From contig JAGVTU010000026.1 of NCBI GenBank assembly GCA_019136655.1, positions 26,799 through 90,798 on the forward strand: 64,000 nucleotides of DNA, read 5' to 3'. Numbering within the stretch: the first letter of the stretch is position 1; each line of letters starts with the position of its first letter. Source of the stretch: Bacteroidota bacterium. Lineage in GTDB: Bacteria > Bacteroidota > Bacteroidia > AKYH767-A > OLB10. The notes under the pieces were generated by a model. The model was given only the letters and a program-made list of their open reading frames with translations, had not been told where the DNA came from and did not search any database. Shown piece after piece: positions 28,962 through 39,456 of the stretch. The translations under genes were made by a program, and so were the position numbers.

Positions 28962-29819
28962 TTACCAGAGGTAATTTCTGTTTGTTTTAAATTGTTGGAT
29001 CATTCTGTTGAACTGCTGTGTAGTAAAACCACACTTGCATGCAGGAGAGTAGTATGACATAATATTGCCGATTTGCGGTACATACCAATTACCGTTTATA
29101 TCTGCTAAATATGGATTCAGCTGACAATCTATGCCACTTGACCCTCCCGGGTCAGCAGGGGTATCGCAAATAAGATCGCCAGCAGTAAGACAATTGCTGC
29201 CGTTAATCAGTTCAACTCCTGTTCCTGTTTCGAAAGTATGATAAAGCCCAAAAAAGTGTCCCATCTCATGCGACAAAGTTTTTCCATCACCAGCACATCC
29301 TTTCGTAATAAAAATCATATCTCTCCCTCCGGGAAAATATGCATATCCGCATACCAATATTCCTGTAGGTCCTAATACCTTGCCTGAAAAATACATATTG
29401 ATGGTATTTGGTGTGTAATAGAGATTATACACCTCATCTTCGTGTTTAAAATAATTATAATTGTTGTAATTATAATTGTCCACGTAAACGAAACGACAGA
29501 TTTCAAAAGAAAGGCACATGGGAGCAAAATCTGCATTCATTACTTGAACAGCCGACTGTATGGACGCCTGTGAAATACCATCATTTCCCAAACTATCGCG
29601 AAAAATATAAACAGTGATGGATAATTTTTTCCCAAGGCAATCTACCGGGAAAAACAAACCTCTCTGATTTGCACCACTGTCTTGTAGTGCCTGCATATCA
29701 GCGTTAATGAACAATCTTGGGGCCACTGTGCCACAATTCATTTGAGCAAATGCATTTGAAAATAACAGCATTGCTGAAATGATGAAAACAAAAAAACGAG
29801 TAACAGTTGGTGATTTCAT
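28962..29819 (-). CDS. Secreted M43-type zinc metalloprotease, short form without sorting domain
   Basis: A 285-residue protein with a signal peptide (about 1-26). The catalytic motif HEMGHFFGLYH spans residues 184-194 (ligands His184, His188, His194; catalytic Glu185), and the Met-turn is in NIMSYYSP near residue 253. Several Cys residues suggest disulfides. It is little more than the M43 catalytic domain and has no T9SS C-terminal domain, so it may stay periplasmic or leave by another route. It is divergent from the PKD/T9SS type B gene and precedes the M16 peptidase gene. Confidence 0.88.
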   Translation of the reverse strand: MKSPTVTRFFVFIISAMLLFSNAFAQMNCGTVAPRLFINADMQALQDSGANQRGLFFPVDCLGKKLSITVYIFRDSLGNDGISQASIQSAVQVMNADFAPMCLSFEICRFVYVDNYNYNNYNYFKHEDEVYNLYYTPNTINMYFSGKVLGPTGILVCGYAYFPGGRDMIFITKGCAGDGKTLSHEMGHFFGLYHTFETGTGVELINGSNCLTAGDLICDTPADPGGSSGIDCQLNPYLADINGNWYVPQIGNIMSYYSPACKCGFTTQQFNRMIQQFKTNRNYLW

Positions 29820-29829
29820 GTAAAGAGAG

Positions 29830-29837
29830 TACTTTTG
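29830..29837 (+). promoter_or_regulatory. Candidate -7 element of the PKD/T9SS type B gene
   Basis: TACTTTTG is an exact TAnnTTTG match about 100 nt before the ATG at 29939. It lies inside the N-terminally extended open frame that begins at 29807, which supports the later start. Confidence 0.45.
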
Positions 29838-29938
29838 AAAGACTGAAAATTCATCGGTGTAACTATTACACTACAAACATATCATTTTTTTTAATTCTAT
29901 TTTTACATCCCGAATTTAAAACCAGATTTAGCAGATTA

Positions 29939-32900
29939 ATGAAAATATTTTCTCGGTTGACAAAGACACTCCTGCCTGCTATTATATTTAGCTTGATGGG
30001 ATTAGGTGTGTCTGCACAGATTACCGCAAGCACGACCAGTGGCTGTGCCCCTCTTGTCAATGTAAGTTTTACCTCTCCTGCAGGCCTCAGTCAAATCAAC
30101 TGGGATTTTGGAGATATGTCGAGTTCTAATCTGCCAAATCCTGTTCACACTTTTTTTTCTGCAGGTAGTTTTAATGTGGTATGTACAGGTATATTGGGAG
30201 GAAATCCGTTTATTGATTCTATTAATATAAATGTTTACGGAAAGCCATTCATCTCATTTACGGCTACTACTTCTCCTCTCTCCGGGTGTGTGCCTCTGAC
30301 TGTTGCATTCAAAGATTCATCGGTTGGAGGTGGAGGATCTGCCATCATCAAAAGAGAATGGGCCTTTGGTGACGGAGCAACCGATATTGGAAATAATTCT
30401 ACTCCTTCGAATATTTATTCAATTGCAGGAAGTTTCAATGTTACACTGAAGGTAACAGATGCACATGGTTGTGATTCGTCAGTAACACGACCCAATTACA
30501 TCAACACCAGTGTTCAGCCTCTTGCAGTTATTACCACAAATCCCGATCCTCCTGTTGCCTGTAACACACCTTTCACAGTTTCGTTCACGGCAATTGCATC
30601 GGTATCTAATTCCACAACAGGAAGCGGCCTTACTTATCTTTGGGATTTCGGTGGCGGAAATACTTCTACCAGTGTAACACCATCACCAATTACATACAAC
30701 ACAACCGGTGTAAATCCTGTTCAGCTGATTGTAAAAGACAATAACAACTGTACTGATACTGCAAAAACACTGGTGATTGTAAGTGCTCCGAAGGCTTCGT
30801 TTTTTGCATTCGGTGCTGTTAATGACACCGTTTGTTCGAAGGTGTTGTTCATCAATCAGTCCATAGGCACCAATCCTCATTATACTTATGGTGATGGCAC
30901 TACAGGAACCGATTCCATTCACACCTATGCACCGGGCACCTATCAGGTTACACTGCAAATACAGAATGGTTCTTGTACCGATGACACCACCATTACCATT
31001 CACGTTGAACAGCCATTTGCCAATTTCACTTCAGGGCCGGGTTATAGCTGTAACTGGCCTTACACTGCACAATATACCAACACATCAACTAATGCTGCAT
31101 CTTATCTCTGGACGTTTGGCGACAGTACCATTTCTTCTCAGGTAAATCCTGTTCACACCTATTCACTTCCAGATACCAATCAATACACCATTTATGATTA
31201 TTATCTCTATAGCACCATGCTTGTTGCCATCAGTGAACATGGATGCAGAGATACCATTATCAAACTAAATACTGATACTGTATTTAAAGTTACTGCACGT
31301 ATGATGCCTGACAAATCATTTGGATGCGCACCACTCACAGTAACATTTTCAGATTCGAGCCGCTCACGGGAGCCAATAGTTAACTATACTTATCTATTTG
31401 GTGATGGCACACAAACATCGGGTACTGCCACTACAGCCACACACACCTATACACAACCCGGAATTTATTACGCACAAATTATGGTGACGAATGCAGCTGG
31501 ATGTAAAGACACTTCTTTTCTCATTCCAATATATGTTGGATCACCTGCAGCTACTGCTTTTTCGGTAGTACCGACAAATATTTGTGCCAACACACCTGTA
31601 CAACTTACCAATCTTACTCCACCTTCTGATTCTGTTCAGTTTTATCACTATACCGGTGACGGAGGAATACTTTCGCATTGCTACACCGAACCAAATCCAA
31701 TATGGAATTTTAATACACAAACCGGACAACAAACCATCACTCTCACTACATCATATAATGGCTGTATTGATACTGCTTCTCAAACAGTAACCGTAAACGG
31801 ACCTATGGCGAAGTTTTATGTTGCAGGAAACTGTAATACTCCAATGATTTATCAATTCCCTGCCAACATTCAGGATGCAACTACGTGGAACTGGGATTTT
31901 GGTGATGGAACTTTTCTCGTAAACTCAGGAAACAGCAACCCAACACACGTTTACACTGCAACAGGTGATTATACGGTAATACTTACTGCATTCAATCCCG
32001 TTTCAGGTTGTCTTCCTGCTCTTGACTCTGCAAAGGTTCATGTGAGAGATATACAGGCTAATTTTACGAGAGATTCCATTATTTGTCAGAACCACACCAT
32101 CAATGTTAATGCACAATCATCTGTTGATGCATATGGCTCCTGCAACGAAGGATATCTTTGGTACTGGAATGATGGAACACCTCCGCACAATTCAGGTATG
32201 CCTACAACAACACATACTTTTTTGAGTCCGGGATCATTTCCTGTTAAGCTGGTCGTAACAGATATCAATGGCTGTGTGGACTCGATAAAGAAACAAGTAA
32301 ACGTGTATGGTGTTAATTCCTATTTCAAAGCGAATAAGACTTCCGGTTGTATGCCGCTAACCATTAATTTTACTGACAGTAGTTATGCCGACACTTTGAT
32401 AGCTTCATACACCTGGAACTTTGGAGACGGAACAACTTCAAATCTTCAGAACCCTTCCCACACATACACTGTCCCAAACGATTCAGGAAAGTGGTGGGTC
32501 ACACTTACAGTAAGAGATACTCTTGGTTGCACGAGTATTTATCAGATAGTGATTTCTACATCCATTCCTGATACAAATTTCGTGGCAACAAAAAATAATA
32601 TTTGTGTTGGCGAAACAGTTAACTTCTATCCTTCTTATCAGGCACACCCAAGTTATCAATGGAATTTTGGTGATGGAGGTACATCCAATCTTACCTTGCC
32701 TTCGCACACTTACAATTCGCCCGGTTCTTATACTGTCACGCTCAATATTACAGATTCCCTTGGTTGTTCAGGTCACCGAACCATGACGAACTTTATCAAC
32801 GTGCAGGATTATCCCAAAGCAGGATTTGTGAGCAGTGCTGACAGTGCACAAAATTTTTGTTATCCGTTGTTGGTTAATTTTTATGATACCAGCACAGTTA

Positions 32901-34312
32901 GTGTATTCGGCAGCAGAGAATGGAATCTGGGTAACAGTTCAAATATTTTTGTTACACCGGTTGCAGGAACCATTTATCAGACTCCGGGATTGTACAACAT
33001 TCAACTTATTGTGAGCAGCTCGTTCGGATGCAGGGATACTGCTTACAATACCATACATGTGGTAGGACCTGTAGGTAATTTCAATATTGTTCCTTCAACT
33101 ATTTGCAAAGGACAATCCATTACGTTCAGTATTAAAGACACTTCCGATCTTGGAGCTTATTCGTGGGATTTTGGTGATGGTACTACCTCACCCGGAGTTT
33201 CGCCCATCACACATACCTTCAACATCAATCCTGCAAGCGGACAAACACAGGTGGGACTGGTGATGTGGTCACCTGATTCAGCTTGTACTTACACAAAAAC
33301 AAATCCTGTTTTCATCAGACAGGTGATTGCTGATTTTAATATCAACAACGGTGATACTGCATTGTGTGCCGGAGAACCGATAACGCTTGTAAACAATTCG
33401 CAGAATGCAACAAACAACAACTGGACTCTTGGAAACGGGCAGAGTTATAATGGAATTACTCCTCCACCCTATCAGATTAACGTACCGGGCGTTTACACAG
33501 TGACTCTTGCTATTGACAACAGCACCTGGGGATGCAAGGATACGCTTCGGAAAAAATTTACCATCAACACACTTCCCAATGCTCAGGCTACCGGAGGCGA
33601 TACCTGCGTTGGCAAACCTGTTCAACTGACAGCAAGCGGTGGCACAACTTATCAGTGGACACCTTCAACAGGACTTTCAAGTACAACTATTGCCAATCCG
33701 GTTGCTACTCCATCTCAGAGTACTATTTATACTGTGGTGGTTACAGATGCCAACGGATGTTCTGTAACCTTAACGGTTCCAGTTATCATTTATACACCTC
33801 AGACATCTGTCAATGTGAGTCAAAATATTTTTATTGGCGATTCCATTCATTTAGAAACGGGTATTGACACCAATTTTATCATAACCTGGAATCCTGTAAA
33901 CGGACTGAGTTGTATCTTTTGTCCTGATCCTTGGGCAATGCCACTGACCAACACACTTTACACTGCAACCTATACCGACAGAGCGGGATGCTATTCCGGT
34001 GTTTCCTACTTTAACATTGAAATTGATCCGCGTGTAACCATAGATGTACCTACAGCATTTACACCAAACGGTGATGGCTCAAACGATGTTATTTATGCAG
34101 AAGGTTTAGGTTTGAAACGACTGATAGAGTTTAAAATTTACAACCGTTGGGGGCAGTTGTTGTTTGAATCGAATGATTTCAACAAAGGATGGAATGGCTA
34201 CTACAAAGGACAACTTCAAAATGTTGAAACATACGTTTACACTGTGAAAGCAGAAACATGGTTTGACGGAAAAACAGTAAGTAAAAAAGGAACCTTTAAT
34301 CTGCTGAGGTAA
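29939..34312 (+). CDS. Giant PKD-repeat surface protein with T9SS type B (gliding-associated) sorting domain
   Basis: From the ATG at 29939 the protein has 1,457 residues and starts with a signal peptide (MKIFSRLTKTLLPAIIFSLM..., cleavage after SAQ). The open frame extends 44 codons upstream, but that part contains a promoter element and lacks signal-peptide character. About 12-14 PKD-type domains follow, recognised by repeated WDFGDG/WNFGDG-type turns and HTY(T)xPG motifs. The C-terminus (about 85 residues, TAFTPNGDGSNDVIYAEG ... FNLLR) is the type B sorting domain (CHU_C/gliding-associated). Such proteins are exported by T9SS and act as adhesins or matrix parts. No enzymatic domain is visible. 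Confidence 0.93.
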   Translation: MKIFSRLTKTLLPAIIFSLMGLGVSAQITASTTSGCAPLVNVSFTSPAGLSQINWDFGDMSSSNLPNPVHTFFSAGSFNVVCTGILGGNPFIDSININVYGKPFISFTATTSPLSGCVPLTVAFKDSSVGGGGSAIIKREWAFGDGATDIGNNSTPSNIYSIAGSFNVTLKVTDAHGCDSSVTRPNYINTSVQPLAVITTNPDPPVACNTPFTVSFTAIASVSNSTTGSGLTYLWDFGGGNTSTSVTPSPITYNTTGVNPVQLIVKDNNNCTDTAKTLVIVSAPKASFFAFGAVNDTVCSKVLFINQSIGTNPHYTYGDGTTGTDSIHTYAPGTYQVTLQIQNGSCTDDTTITIHVEQPFANFTSGPGYSCNWPYTAQYTNTSTNAASYLWTFGDSTISSQVNPVHTYSLPDTNQYTIYDYYLYSTMLVAISEHGCRDTIIKLNTDTVFKVTARMMPDKSFGCAPLTVTFSDSSRSREPIVNYTYLFGDGTQTSGTATTATHTYTQPGIYYAQIMVTNAAGCKDTSFLIPIYVGSPAATAFSVVPTNICANTPVQLTNLTPPSDSVQFYHYTGDGGILSHCYTEPNPIWNFNTQTGQQTITLTTSYNGCIDTASQTVTVNGPMAKFYVAGNCNTPMIYQFPANIQDATTWNWDFGDGTFLVNSGNSNPTHVYTATGDYTVILTAFNPVSGCLPALDSAKVHVRDIQANFTRDSIICQNHTINVNAQSSVDAYGSCNEGYLWYWNDGTPPHNSGMPTTTHTFLSPGSFPVKLVVTDINGCVDSIKKQVNVYGVNSYFKANKTSGCMPLTINFTDSSYADTLIASYTWNFGDGTTSNLQNPSHTYTVPNDSGKWWVTLTVRDTLGCTSIYQIVISTSIPDTNFVATKNNICVGETVNFYPSYQAHPSYQWNFGDGGTSNLTLPSHTYNSPGSYTVTLNITDSLGCSGHRTMTNFINVQDYPKAGFVSSADSAQNFCYPLLVNFYDTSTVSVFGSREWNLGNSSNIFVTPVAGTIYQTPGLYNIQLIVSSSFGCRDTAYNTIHVVGPVGNFNIVPSTICKGQSITFSIKDTSDLGAYSWDFGDGTTSPGVSPITHTFNINPASGQTQVGLVMWSPDSACTYTKTNPVFIRQVIADFNINNGDTALCAGEPITLVNNSQNATNNNWTLGNGQSYNGITPPPYQINVPGVYTVTLAIDNSTWGCKDTLRKKFTINTLPNAQATGGDTCVGKPVQLTASGGTTYQWTPSTGLSSTTIANPVATPSQSTIYTVVVTDANGCSVTLTVPVIIYTPQTSVNVSQNIFIGDSIHLETGIDTNFIITWNPVNGLSCIFCPDPWAMPLTNTLYTATYTDRAGCYSGVSYFNIEIDPRVTIDVPTAFTPNGDGSNDVIYAEGLGLKRLIEFKIYNRWGQLLFESNDFNKGWNGYYKGQLQNVETYVYTVKAETWFDGKTVSKKGTFNLLR

Positions 34313-34337
34313 TCTTTATTAAACTCTTCAAAAATTA

Positions 34338-35360
34338 TTATCCGATTCCTTTAAATTGTTTTAGGAATCGAACATCATTCTCTGAAAAAATCCGCAGGTC
34401 GTTGATGTCGTAAACCAGCATGGTGATGCGTTCAATACCCATACCAAATGCAAAACCACTGTACTCCTGATGATCTATTTTACAATTTTCAAGCACAGCA
34501 GGATCTACCATACCGCAACCTAAAATCTCTACCCACCCTGTGTATTTGCAAATATTGCAACCTTCTCCTTTGCAGAAAGTGCAACTGATATCCATTTCTG
34601 CTGAAGGTTCGGTAAAAGGAAAATACGAAGGACGCAGACGTATTTTAGTGTCTGTTCCAAACATTTCTTTTGCAAAATACAACAGTGTTTGTTTCAGATC
34701 TGCGAACGAAACATCTTTGTCAATATACAATCCTTCCACCTGATGAAAAAAGCAATGGGCACGTGCAGAGATGGCTTCATTACGATAAACTCTTCCGGGA
34801 GAAATGGTGCGAATAGGAGGCTTGTTGTTTTCCATTATTCGTACCTGCACAGAAGAAGTATGTGTTCTCAATGCAAGGTCAGGATTTTTCTGAACAAAAA
34901 AAGTATCCTGCATATCACGTGCAGGATGATCTTCAGTAAAATTCAGTGCTGAAAAGTTATGCCAGTCATCTTCAATCTCAGGACCATCTGAAACAGTAAA
35001 ACCGATGGCACCGAAAATTTCTATGATACGGTTGCGGATAATGGACAACGGATGCATGGCACCTGACTCCAGAGGTTCACCGGGCAGGGTGATGTCAATT
35101 AACTGCTGCTGTTCTGTTTTTTCTTCGAACTGCAGTTTGAACGACTCGAATTTTTCTTCTGCATTTTGTTTAAGCAAATTCACCTGCTGACCAAACTGTT
35201 TGCGATCCTGTGGTGCAATAGTTTTCATCAGCGAAAACACCTCGCCTATCAATCCTTTCTTGGATAAAAATTTCAGTCTGAAATTTTCAAGATCAGAAGA
35301 AGTATCTATCTTAAAATCTTCAACTTCACGGATAAGGTTTTGTACGGTATCGAGTGACAT
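34338..35360 (-). CDS. pheS: Phenylalanine--tRNA ligase alpha subunit
   Basis: A 340-residue class II synthetase subunit. The N-terminal coiled-coil tRNA-binding arm occupies about 1-90. The catalytic core contains DTFFVQ(K) and LRTHTSSVQVR, and motif 2 is the ISPGRVYRNEAISARAHCFF region. Motif 3 is GFAFGMGIERITML near the C-terminus. A cluster of five cysteines around CTFCKGEGCNICKYTGW is present, a Zn-ribbon-like feature seen in Bacteroidota PheS. The enzyme charges tRNA-Phe as an alpha2beta2 complex; pheT is not in the window. Confidence 0.97.
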   Translation of the reverse strand: MSLDTVQNLIREVEDFKIDTSSDLENFRLKFLSKKGLIGEVFSLMKTIAPQDRKQFGQQVNLLKQNAEEKFESFKLQFEEKTEQQQLIDITLPGEPLESGAMHPLSIIRNRIIEIFGAIGFTVSDGPEIEDDWHNFSALNFTEDHPARDMQDTFFVQKNPDLALRTHTSSVQVRIMENNKPPIRTISPGRVYRNEAISARAHCFFHQVEGLYIDKDVSFADLKQTLLYFAKEMFGTDTKIRLRPSYFPFTEPSAEMDISCTFCKGEGCNICKYTGWVEILGCGMVDPAVLENCKIDHQEYSGFAFGMGIERITMLVYDINDLRIFSENDVRFLKQFKGIG

Positions 35361-35407
35361 TGGCTTGCAGAATTAGATTGATGCAATTTTATTAATACAA
35401 CTTCAAC

Positions 35408-38400
35408 TTATGAATTTGCTCCGTGGCAGTTTTTGAATTTCTTTCCGCTTCCGCACGGACAAGGATCATTTCTTCCAACTTTCACCTCAGCCTTCGCAGG
35501 TTGCTGACGTGGTGGCGGTGGTGGCCCCTGTGGTCTTTCGCCTGAAGATGTTTCGGAACCGGTATGGCTTGTTTGCATTTTGCTCATATCGGTACGTTGT
35601 TGCTGCGGACGAGCTTCCTGAACATTCTCAGGATTCTGTACCGGGATAAATCCTTTCTCAAGAAACGACACTATTTCTTTATTTACTCTTTCGAGCATCC
35701 GCTTAAATAATTCGAATGACTCAAATTTATAAATCAACAACGGATCTTTTTGTTCATATACTGCATTCTGCACACTGGTACGCAGTTCATCCATCTCGCG
35801 AAGATGCTCTGTCCATGCTTCGTCAATAAAACTCAGCACAACCGTTTTTTCAAATGAAGTAATCAGCTCTTTGCATTTGGTTTCATATGCTTTTTCAAGT
35901 GAACATAATACATTCATTGCTTTCTGACCATCAGCAAACGGCACCACTACTTCGTTGATGGTTTTACCCTGATTGAGATAGATAGATTCAATCACAGGAT
36001 ATGCCTTGTCGGCAATCATCTGCGACTTTTGCTTGTAGTGAATGTATAGTTTTTCAAAAACCTGCTGAGTTAAATCTTCAGGCTTTATCTGCATAAATGT
36101 TTTCTCATCAACCGGTGATTCTAATGACAGATAACGAATCAGGTCAAGCTGAAAAGCTTCAAAATTGCGTTCCTGATCATAAGCACTTACAATGCTGTCG
36201 CATACATCATACTGAAGGTTCAGAATATCGAGTGCCAGACGTTCGCCAAACAATGCATGTCTGCGTTTTTTGTAAATCACTTCGCGCTGTGCATTCATCA
36301 CGTCATCGTATTCTAACAAACGTTTACGAATACCGAAGTTGTTTTCTTCCACTTTTTTCTGTGCACGTTCTATAGATTTGGTTATCATGCTGTGCTGAAT
36401 GACCTCACCTTCTTTCAATCCCATTCTGTCCATCAGACGTGCAATTCTTTCACTTCCAAACAAACGCATCAGATCGTCTTCGAGAGAAACAAAAAACTGT
36501 GATGAACCCGGATCTCCCTGACGGCCTGCACGACCACGCAACTGACGGTCAACCCTCCGCGAATCGTGACGCTCAGTACCAACAATTGCAAGACCTCCCG
36601 CTTCTTTTACTCCGGGGCCGAGTTTAATATCCGTACCACGACCGGCCATGTTGGTAGCAATGGTTACGGTGCCGGCCTGTCCTGCTTCAGCTACGATGTC
36701 GGCTTCTTTCTTATGCAACTTTGCGTTCAACACATTGTGCTTGATGTTGCGCTGCTTGAGCATTCGGCTCAGCAACTCCGAAATTTCCACAGATGTTGTA
36801 CCCACAAGCACTGGTCGCCCGGCAGCAGTAAGCTGAGCAATTTCTTCAATTACGGCATTGTATTTTTCACGTCTTGTTTTATACACCAAATCCTGACGGT
36901 CGTCACGGATAATTTTTTTGTTAGTAGGAATTACAACAACGTCCAGTTTGTAGATTTCCCAAAACTCACCTGCTTCTGTTTCGGCAGTACCGGTCATACC
37001 TGCAAGTTTGTGGTACATACGGAAATAATTCTGCAGCGTGATAGTTGCATACGTTTGAGTAGCAGCTTCAATTTTTACACTCTCTTTTGCTTCAATAGCC
37101 TGATGTAATCCATCAGAATATCTTCTGCCTTCGAGCACACGACCGGTTTGCTCATCCACAATTTTTACTTTTCCCTCTGCAATGATATACTCCACATCAC
37201 GCTCAAACAAGGTATAAGCTTTGAGCAACTGGTTGATGGTGTGAATACGTTCAGATTTTATTGCAAAATCGCGCATCAGCACTTCTTTCTTCTCCAGCCT
37301 CTCTTCGTTGCTTAATGCTGAACGTTCAATTTCTGCAATCACGCTTCCCACATCAGGCAACACAAAAAAGTTGGGGTCTTCGTTGTTGGCAGTTATCAGC
37401 TCAATACCTTTTTCAGTAAGTTCAACCGTGTTGTTTTTTTCGTCAATCACAAAAAACAATTCCGCATCCACTTTGTGCATTTCCTTTTGTTGGTCCTGCA
37501 TGTAATGGTTTTCGGTTTTCTGCAACAATGTTTTAACACCCTGTTCACTCAGAAATTTTACCAGTGCACTGTTTCGAGGCAAACCACGGTAAGCACGCAG
37601 CAAAGGCATACCTGCATCATCAAGTTTGTTTTCACCAAATTTCTTTTTGGCATCAGCAAGAACAGTGTTCACATAATTTCGCTGTGCGTTGAACAGAATT
37701 TCAACTTTTGGTTTCAATGCAAAAAATTCCTGTGTATCACCTTTGGGTGTAGGTCCTGAAATAATCAAAGGAGTACGTGCATCGTCAATCAACACACTGT
37801 CCACCTCGTCAACGATTGCGTAGTGATGAGGCCGCTGAACCATTTCATTGGCATGGCGCGTCATATTATCACGCAGATAATCGAAACCAAATTCGTTGTT
37901 GGTACCGTAGGTAATATCTGCTTTGTAGGCATTACGTCTTTCTTCAGTGTTGGGCTGATGTTTGTCAATACAATCAACCGTCAGTCCAAGAAATTCAAAG
38001 ATTGGACCGTTCCATTCAGCGTCACGTTTTGCGAGGTAATCGTTAACGGTAACCACGTGCACACCTGCACCCGGCAGTGCGTTCAGATAAATGGGTAAGG
38101 TAGCTACCAGTGTTTTACCTTCACCGGTTGCCATCTCTGCAATTTTTCCCTGATGTAATACCGAACCACCAATAAGCTGAACATCGTAATGCACCATGTT
38201 CCAGGTAATTTTTGTTCCTGCTGCAGTCCATGAGTTGCTGAAAATGGCTCTGTCGCCTTCAATCTTTACACCATCGCGCTTGAGCACTAATTGCCTGTCG
38301 TTGTCGGTAGCAGTAACTTCCAGTTCTGCATTTTCGGTAAAACGTCTTGCTGTTTCGCGAACTACTGCAAATGCTTCGGCCTGAATTTGACTCAGCACCT

Positions 38401-38716
38401 CTTCAATCTTTTTGTTGCGTTCTTTCTTCAGTGCATCAATGCGCGAATACAAATCTTCCTTTTTGGCTGCATCCATTTCCTGATTGGATTCTGCCTCCTC
38501 ATTTAACTGATTTAATTCTGCATCTGTATCTGCAAGATATTCAGTAATTGTATTTCTGAATTCAAGGGTTTTATTTCTTAACTCATCATTGCTGAGCGAT
38601 TTCAAATTTTCGGTAACAGCATTTACCTCATCAATAATGGGAGCAAGTTTTTTATAGTCGCTCTCGGTTTTGCTGCTGAATATTTTTGAAATGGATTTAC
38701 TTAGAAAATCTATCAT
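35408..38716 (-). CDS. secA: Preprotein translocase ATPase SecA
   Basis: A 1,102-residue SecA from the ATG at 38716 ([20 protein letters not shown]). The open frame extends 22 codons further, but a perfect promoter lies inside that extension. The DEAD-type motor shows Walker [10 protein letters not shown] and Walker [12 protein letters not shown]. The second helicase half has [12 protein letters not shown] and [13 protein letters not shown]. The C-terminal zinc finger [14 protein letters not shown] binds SecB or ribosome in relatives, preceded by a Pro/Gln-rich linker. SecA drives Sec-dependent export, which feeds all the signal-peptide proteins in this window. The length is typical for Bacteroidota, which carry insertions relative to E. 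coli. Confidence 0.98.
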   Translation of the reverse strand: MIDFLSKSISKIFSSKTESDYKKLAPIIDEVNAVTENLKSLSNDELRNKTLEFRNTITEYLADTDAELNQLNEEAESNQEMDAAKKEDLYSRIDALKKERNKKIEEVLSQIQAEAFAVVRETARRFTENAELEVTATDNDRQLVLKRDGVKIEGDRAIFSNSWTAAGTKITWNMVHYDVQLIGGSVLHQGKIAEMATGEGKTLVATLPIYLNALPGAGVHVVTVNDYLAKRDAEWNGPIFEFLGLTVDCIDKHQPNTEERRNAYKADITYGTNNEFGFDYLRDNMTRHANEMVQRPHHYAIVDEVDSVLIDDARTPLIISGPTPKGDTQEFFALKPKVEILFNAQRNYVNTVLADAKKKFGENKLDDAGMPLLRAYRGLPRNSALVKFLSEQGVKTLLQKTENHYMQDQQKEMHKVDAELFFVIDEKNNTVELTEKGIELITANNEDPNFFVLPDVGSVIAEIERSALSNEERLEKKEVLMRDFAIKSERIHTINQLLKAYTLFERDVEYIIAEGKVKIVDEQTGRVLEGRRYSDGLHQAIEAKESVKIEAATQTYATITLQNYFRMYHKLAGMTGTAETEAGEFWEIYKLDVVVIPTNKKIIRDDRQDLVYKTRREKYNAVIEEIAQLTAAGRPVLVGTTSVEISELLSRMLKQRNIKHNVLNAKLHKKEADIVAEAGQAGTVTIATNMAGRGTDIKLGPGVKEAGGLAIVGTERHDSRRVDRQLRGRAGRQGDPGSSQFFVSLEDDLMRLFGSERIARLMDRMGLKEGEVIQHSMITKSIERAQKKVEENNFGIRKRLLEYDDVMNAQREVIYKKRRHALFGERLALDILNLQYDVCDSIVSAYDQERNFEAFQLDLIRYLSLESPVDEKTFMQIKPEDLTQQVFEKLYIHYKQKSQMIADKAYPVIESIYLNQGKTINEVVVPFADGQKAMNVLCSLEKAYETKCKELITSFEKTVVLSFIDEAWTEHLREMDELRTSVQNAVYEQKDPLLIYKFESFELFKRMLERVNKEIVSFLEKGFIPVQNPENVQEARPQQQRTDMSKMQTSHTGSETSSGERPQGPPPPPRQQPAKAEVKVGRNDPCPCGSGKKFKNCHGANS

Positions 38717-38752
38717 CGTACTATGTTTCCTTAAAACTAAAATAAAAGTGTG

Positions 38753-38783
38753 CAAAGATAGCGTAATGAGGCTGCAATTCAAA
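38753..38783 (-). promoter_or_regulatory. Promoter of secA (TTTG-N19-TATCTTTG)
   Basis: On the minus strand TTTG (38780-38783) is followed after exactly 19 nt by TATCTTTG (38753-38760), a full match to the Bacteroidota -33/-7 consensus. It lies 37 nt before the ATG at 38716 and fixes that start. Confidence 0.75.
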
Positions 38784-38847
38784 GCAGCAGAAATGCTGAA
38801 AAGCTCATCATTTCAGGTTTTTAATTAAGGTAGGATGAAAATCGGTT

Positions 38848-39360
38848 TTAATCCTCTTCCTCTGCTTTTTTGCGAATCAACTGCCAGTTTCTTTCCTTCT
38901 GAGTGAAAAAGTTATGCAGCATTTCTTCAAATTTTTTGAGGCTCTGAGGAGCTTCAGGTTCGCCATCAAAAACTCTCTTGATTTTTCCATTCAGATTGAC
39001 CCTTGTAATGGTTACCGGATAGTCTGCAATACCGGGATTATAAAAACTGTCGGGCAATGACTGATATCCTGCACGTTCGGCTTCCTTGATTAATTCTTTC
39101 ATCTCTTCTTTGGTGGCTTTTGAAGAATACACACCCAGATTATCCATAAATCCTTTGCGATTAATCAGTATGTAACCGCTTTCATAAAGCGAAGCATCGT
39201 AATATGGGCAACGGCCAAAACAGGGATAACGTTGTATTGAAACAACAAGCGAATCGCCATTGCTCTTTGTTTTTTTCTCTACTGAACAACTGTAAGATGT
39301 AAACATCAAACCATACACAACTGCTGCAATGGCAAACGGAATTATTTTTTTCGAAATCAT
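38848..39360 (-). CDS. DUF6438-type exported protein, probable lipoprotein
   Basis: A 170-residue protein with an N-terminal hydrophobic segment (about 6-24) ending in a lipobox-like TSYSC, so Cys25 may be lipidated. The conserved core starts RYPCFGRCPYYDASLYESG, the hallmark of the DUF6438 domain, then a beta-rich stretch. The last 30 residues are charged and helical. Function is unknown. It stands alone between secA and the QW-repeat gene. Confidence 0.8.
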   Translation of the reverse strand: MISKKIIPFAIAAVVYGLMFTSYSCSVEKKTKSNGDSLVVSIQRYPCFGRCPYYDASLYESGYILINRKGFMDNLGVYSSKATKEEMKELIKEAERAGYQSLPDSFYNPGIADYPVTITRVNLNGKIKRVFDGEPEAPQSLKKFEEMLHNFFTQKERNWQLIRKKAEEED

Positions 39361-39456
39361 TTTACAAATATGTTAAACGTGAACTGACGGAACAAATTTT
39401 ATGAAATTATTTACAGGATGACATCTTAAGCATAAATCAATAAAAATTTAAGGGTT

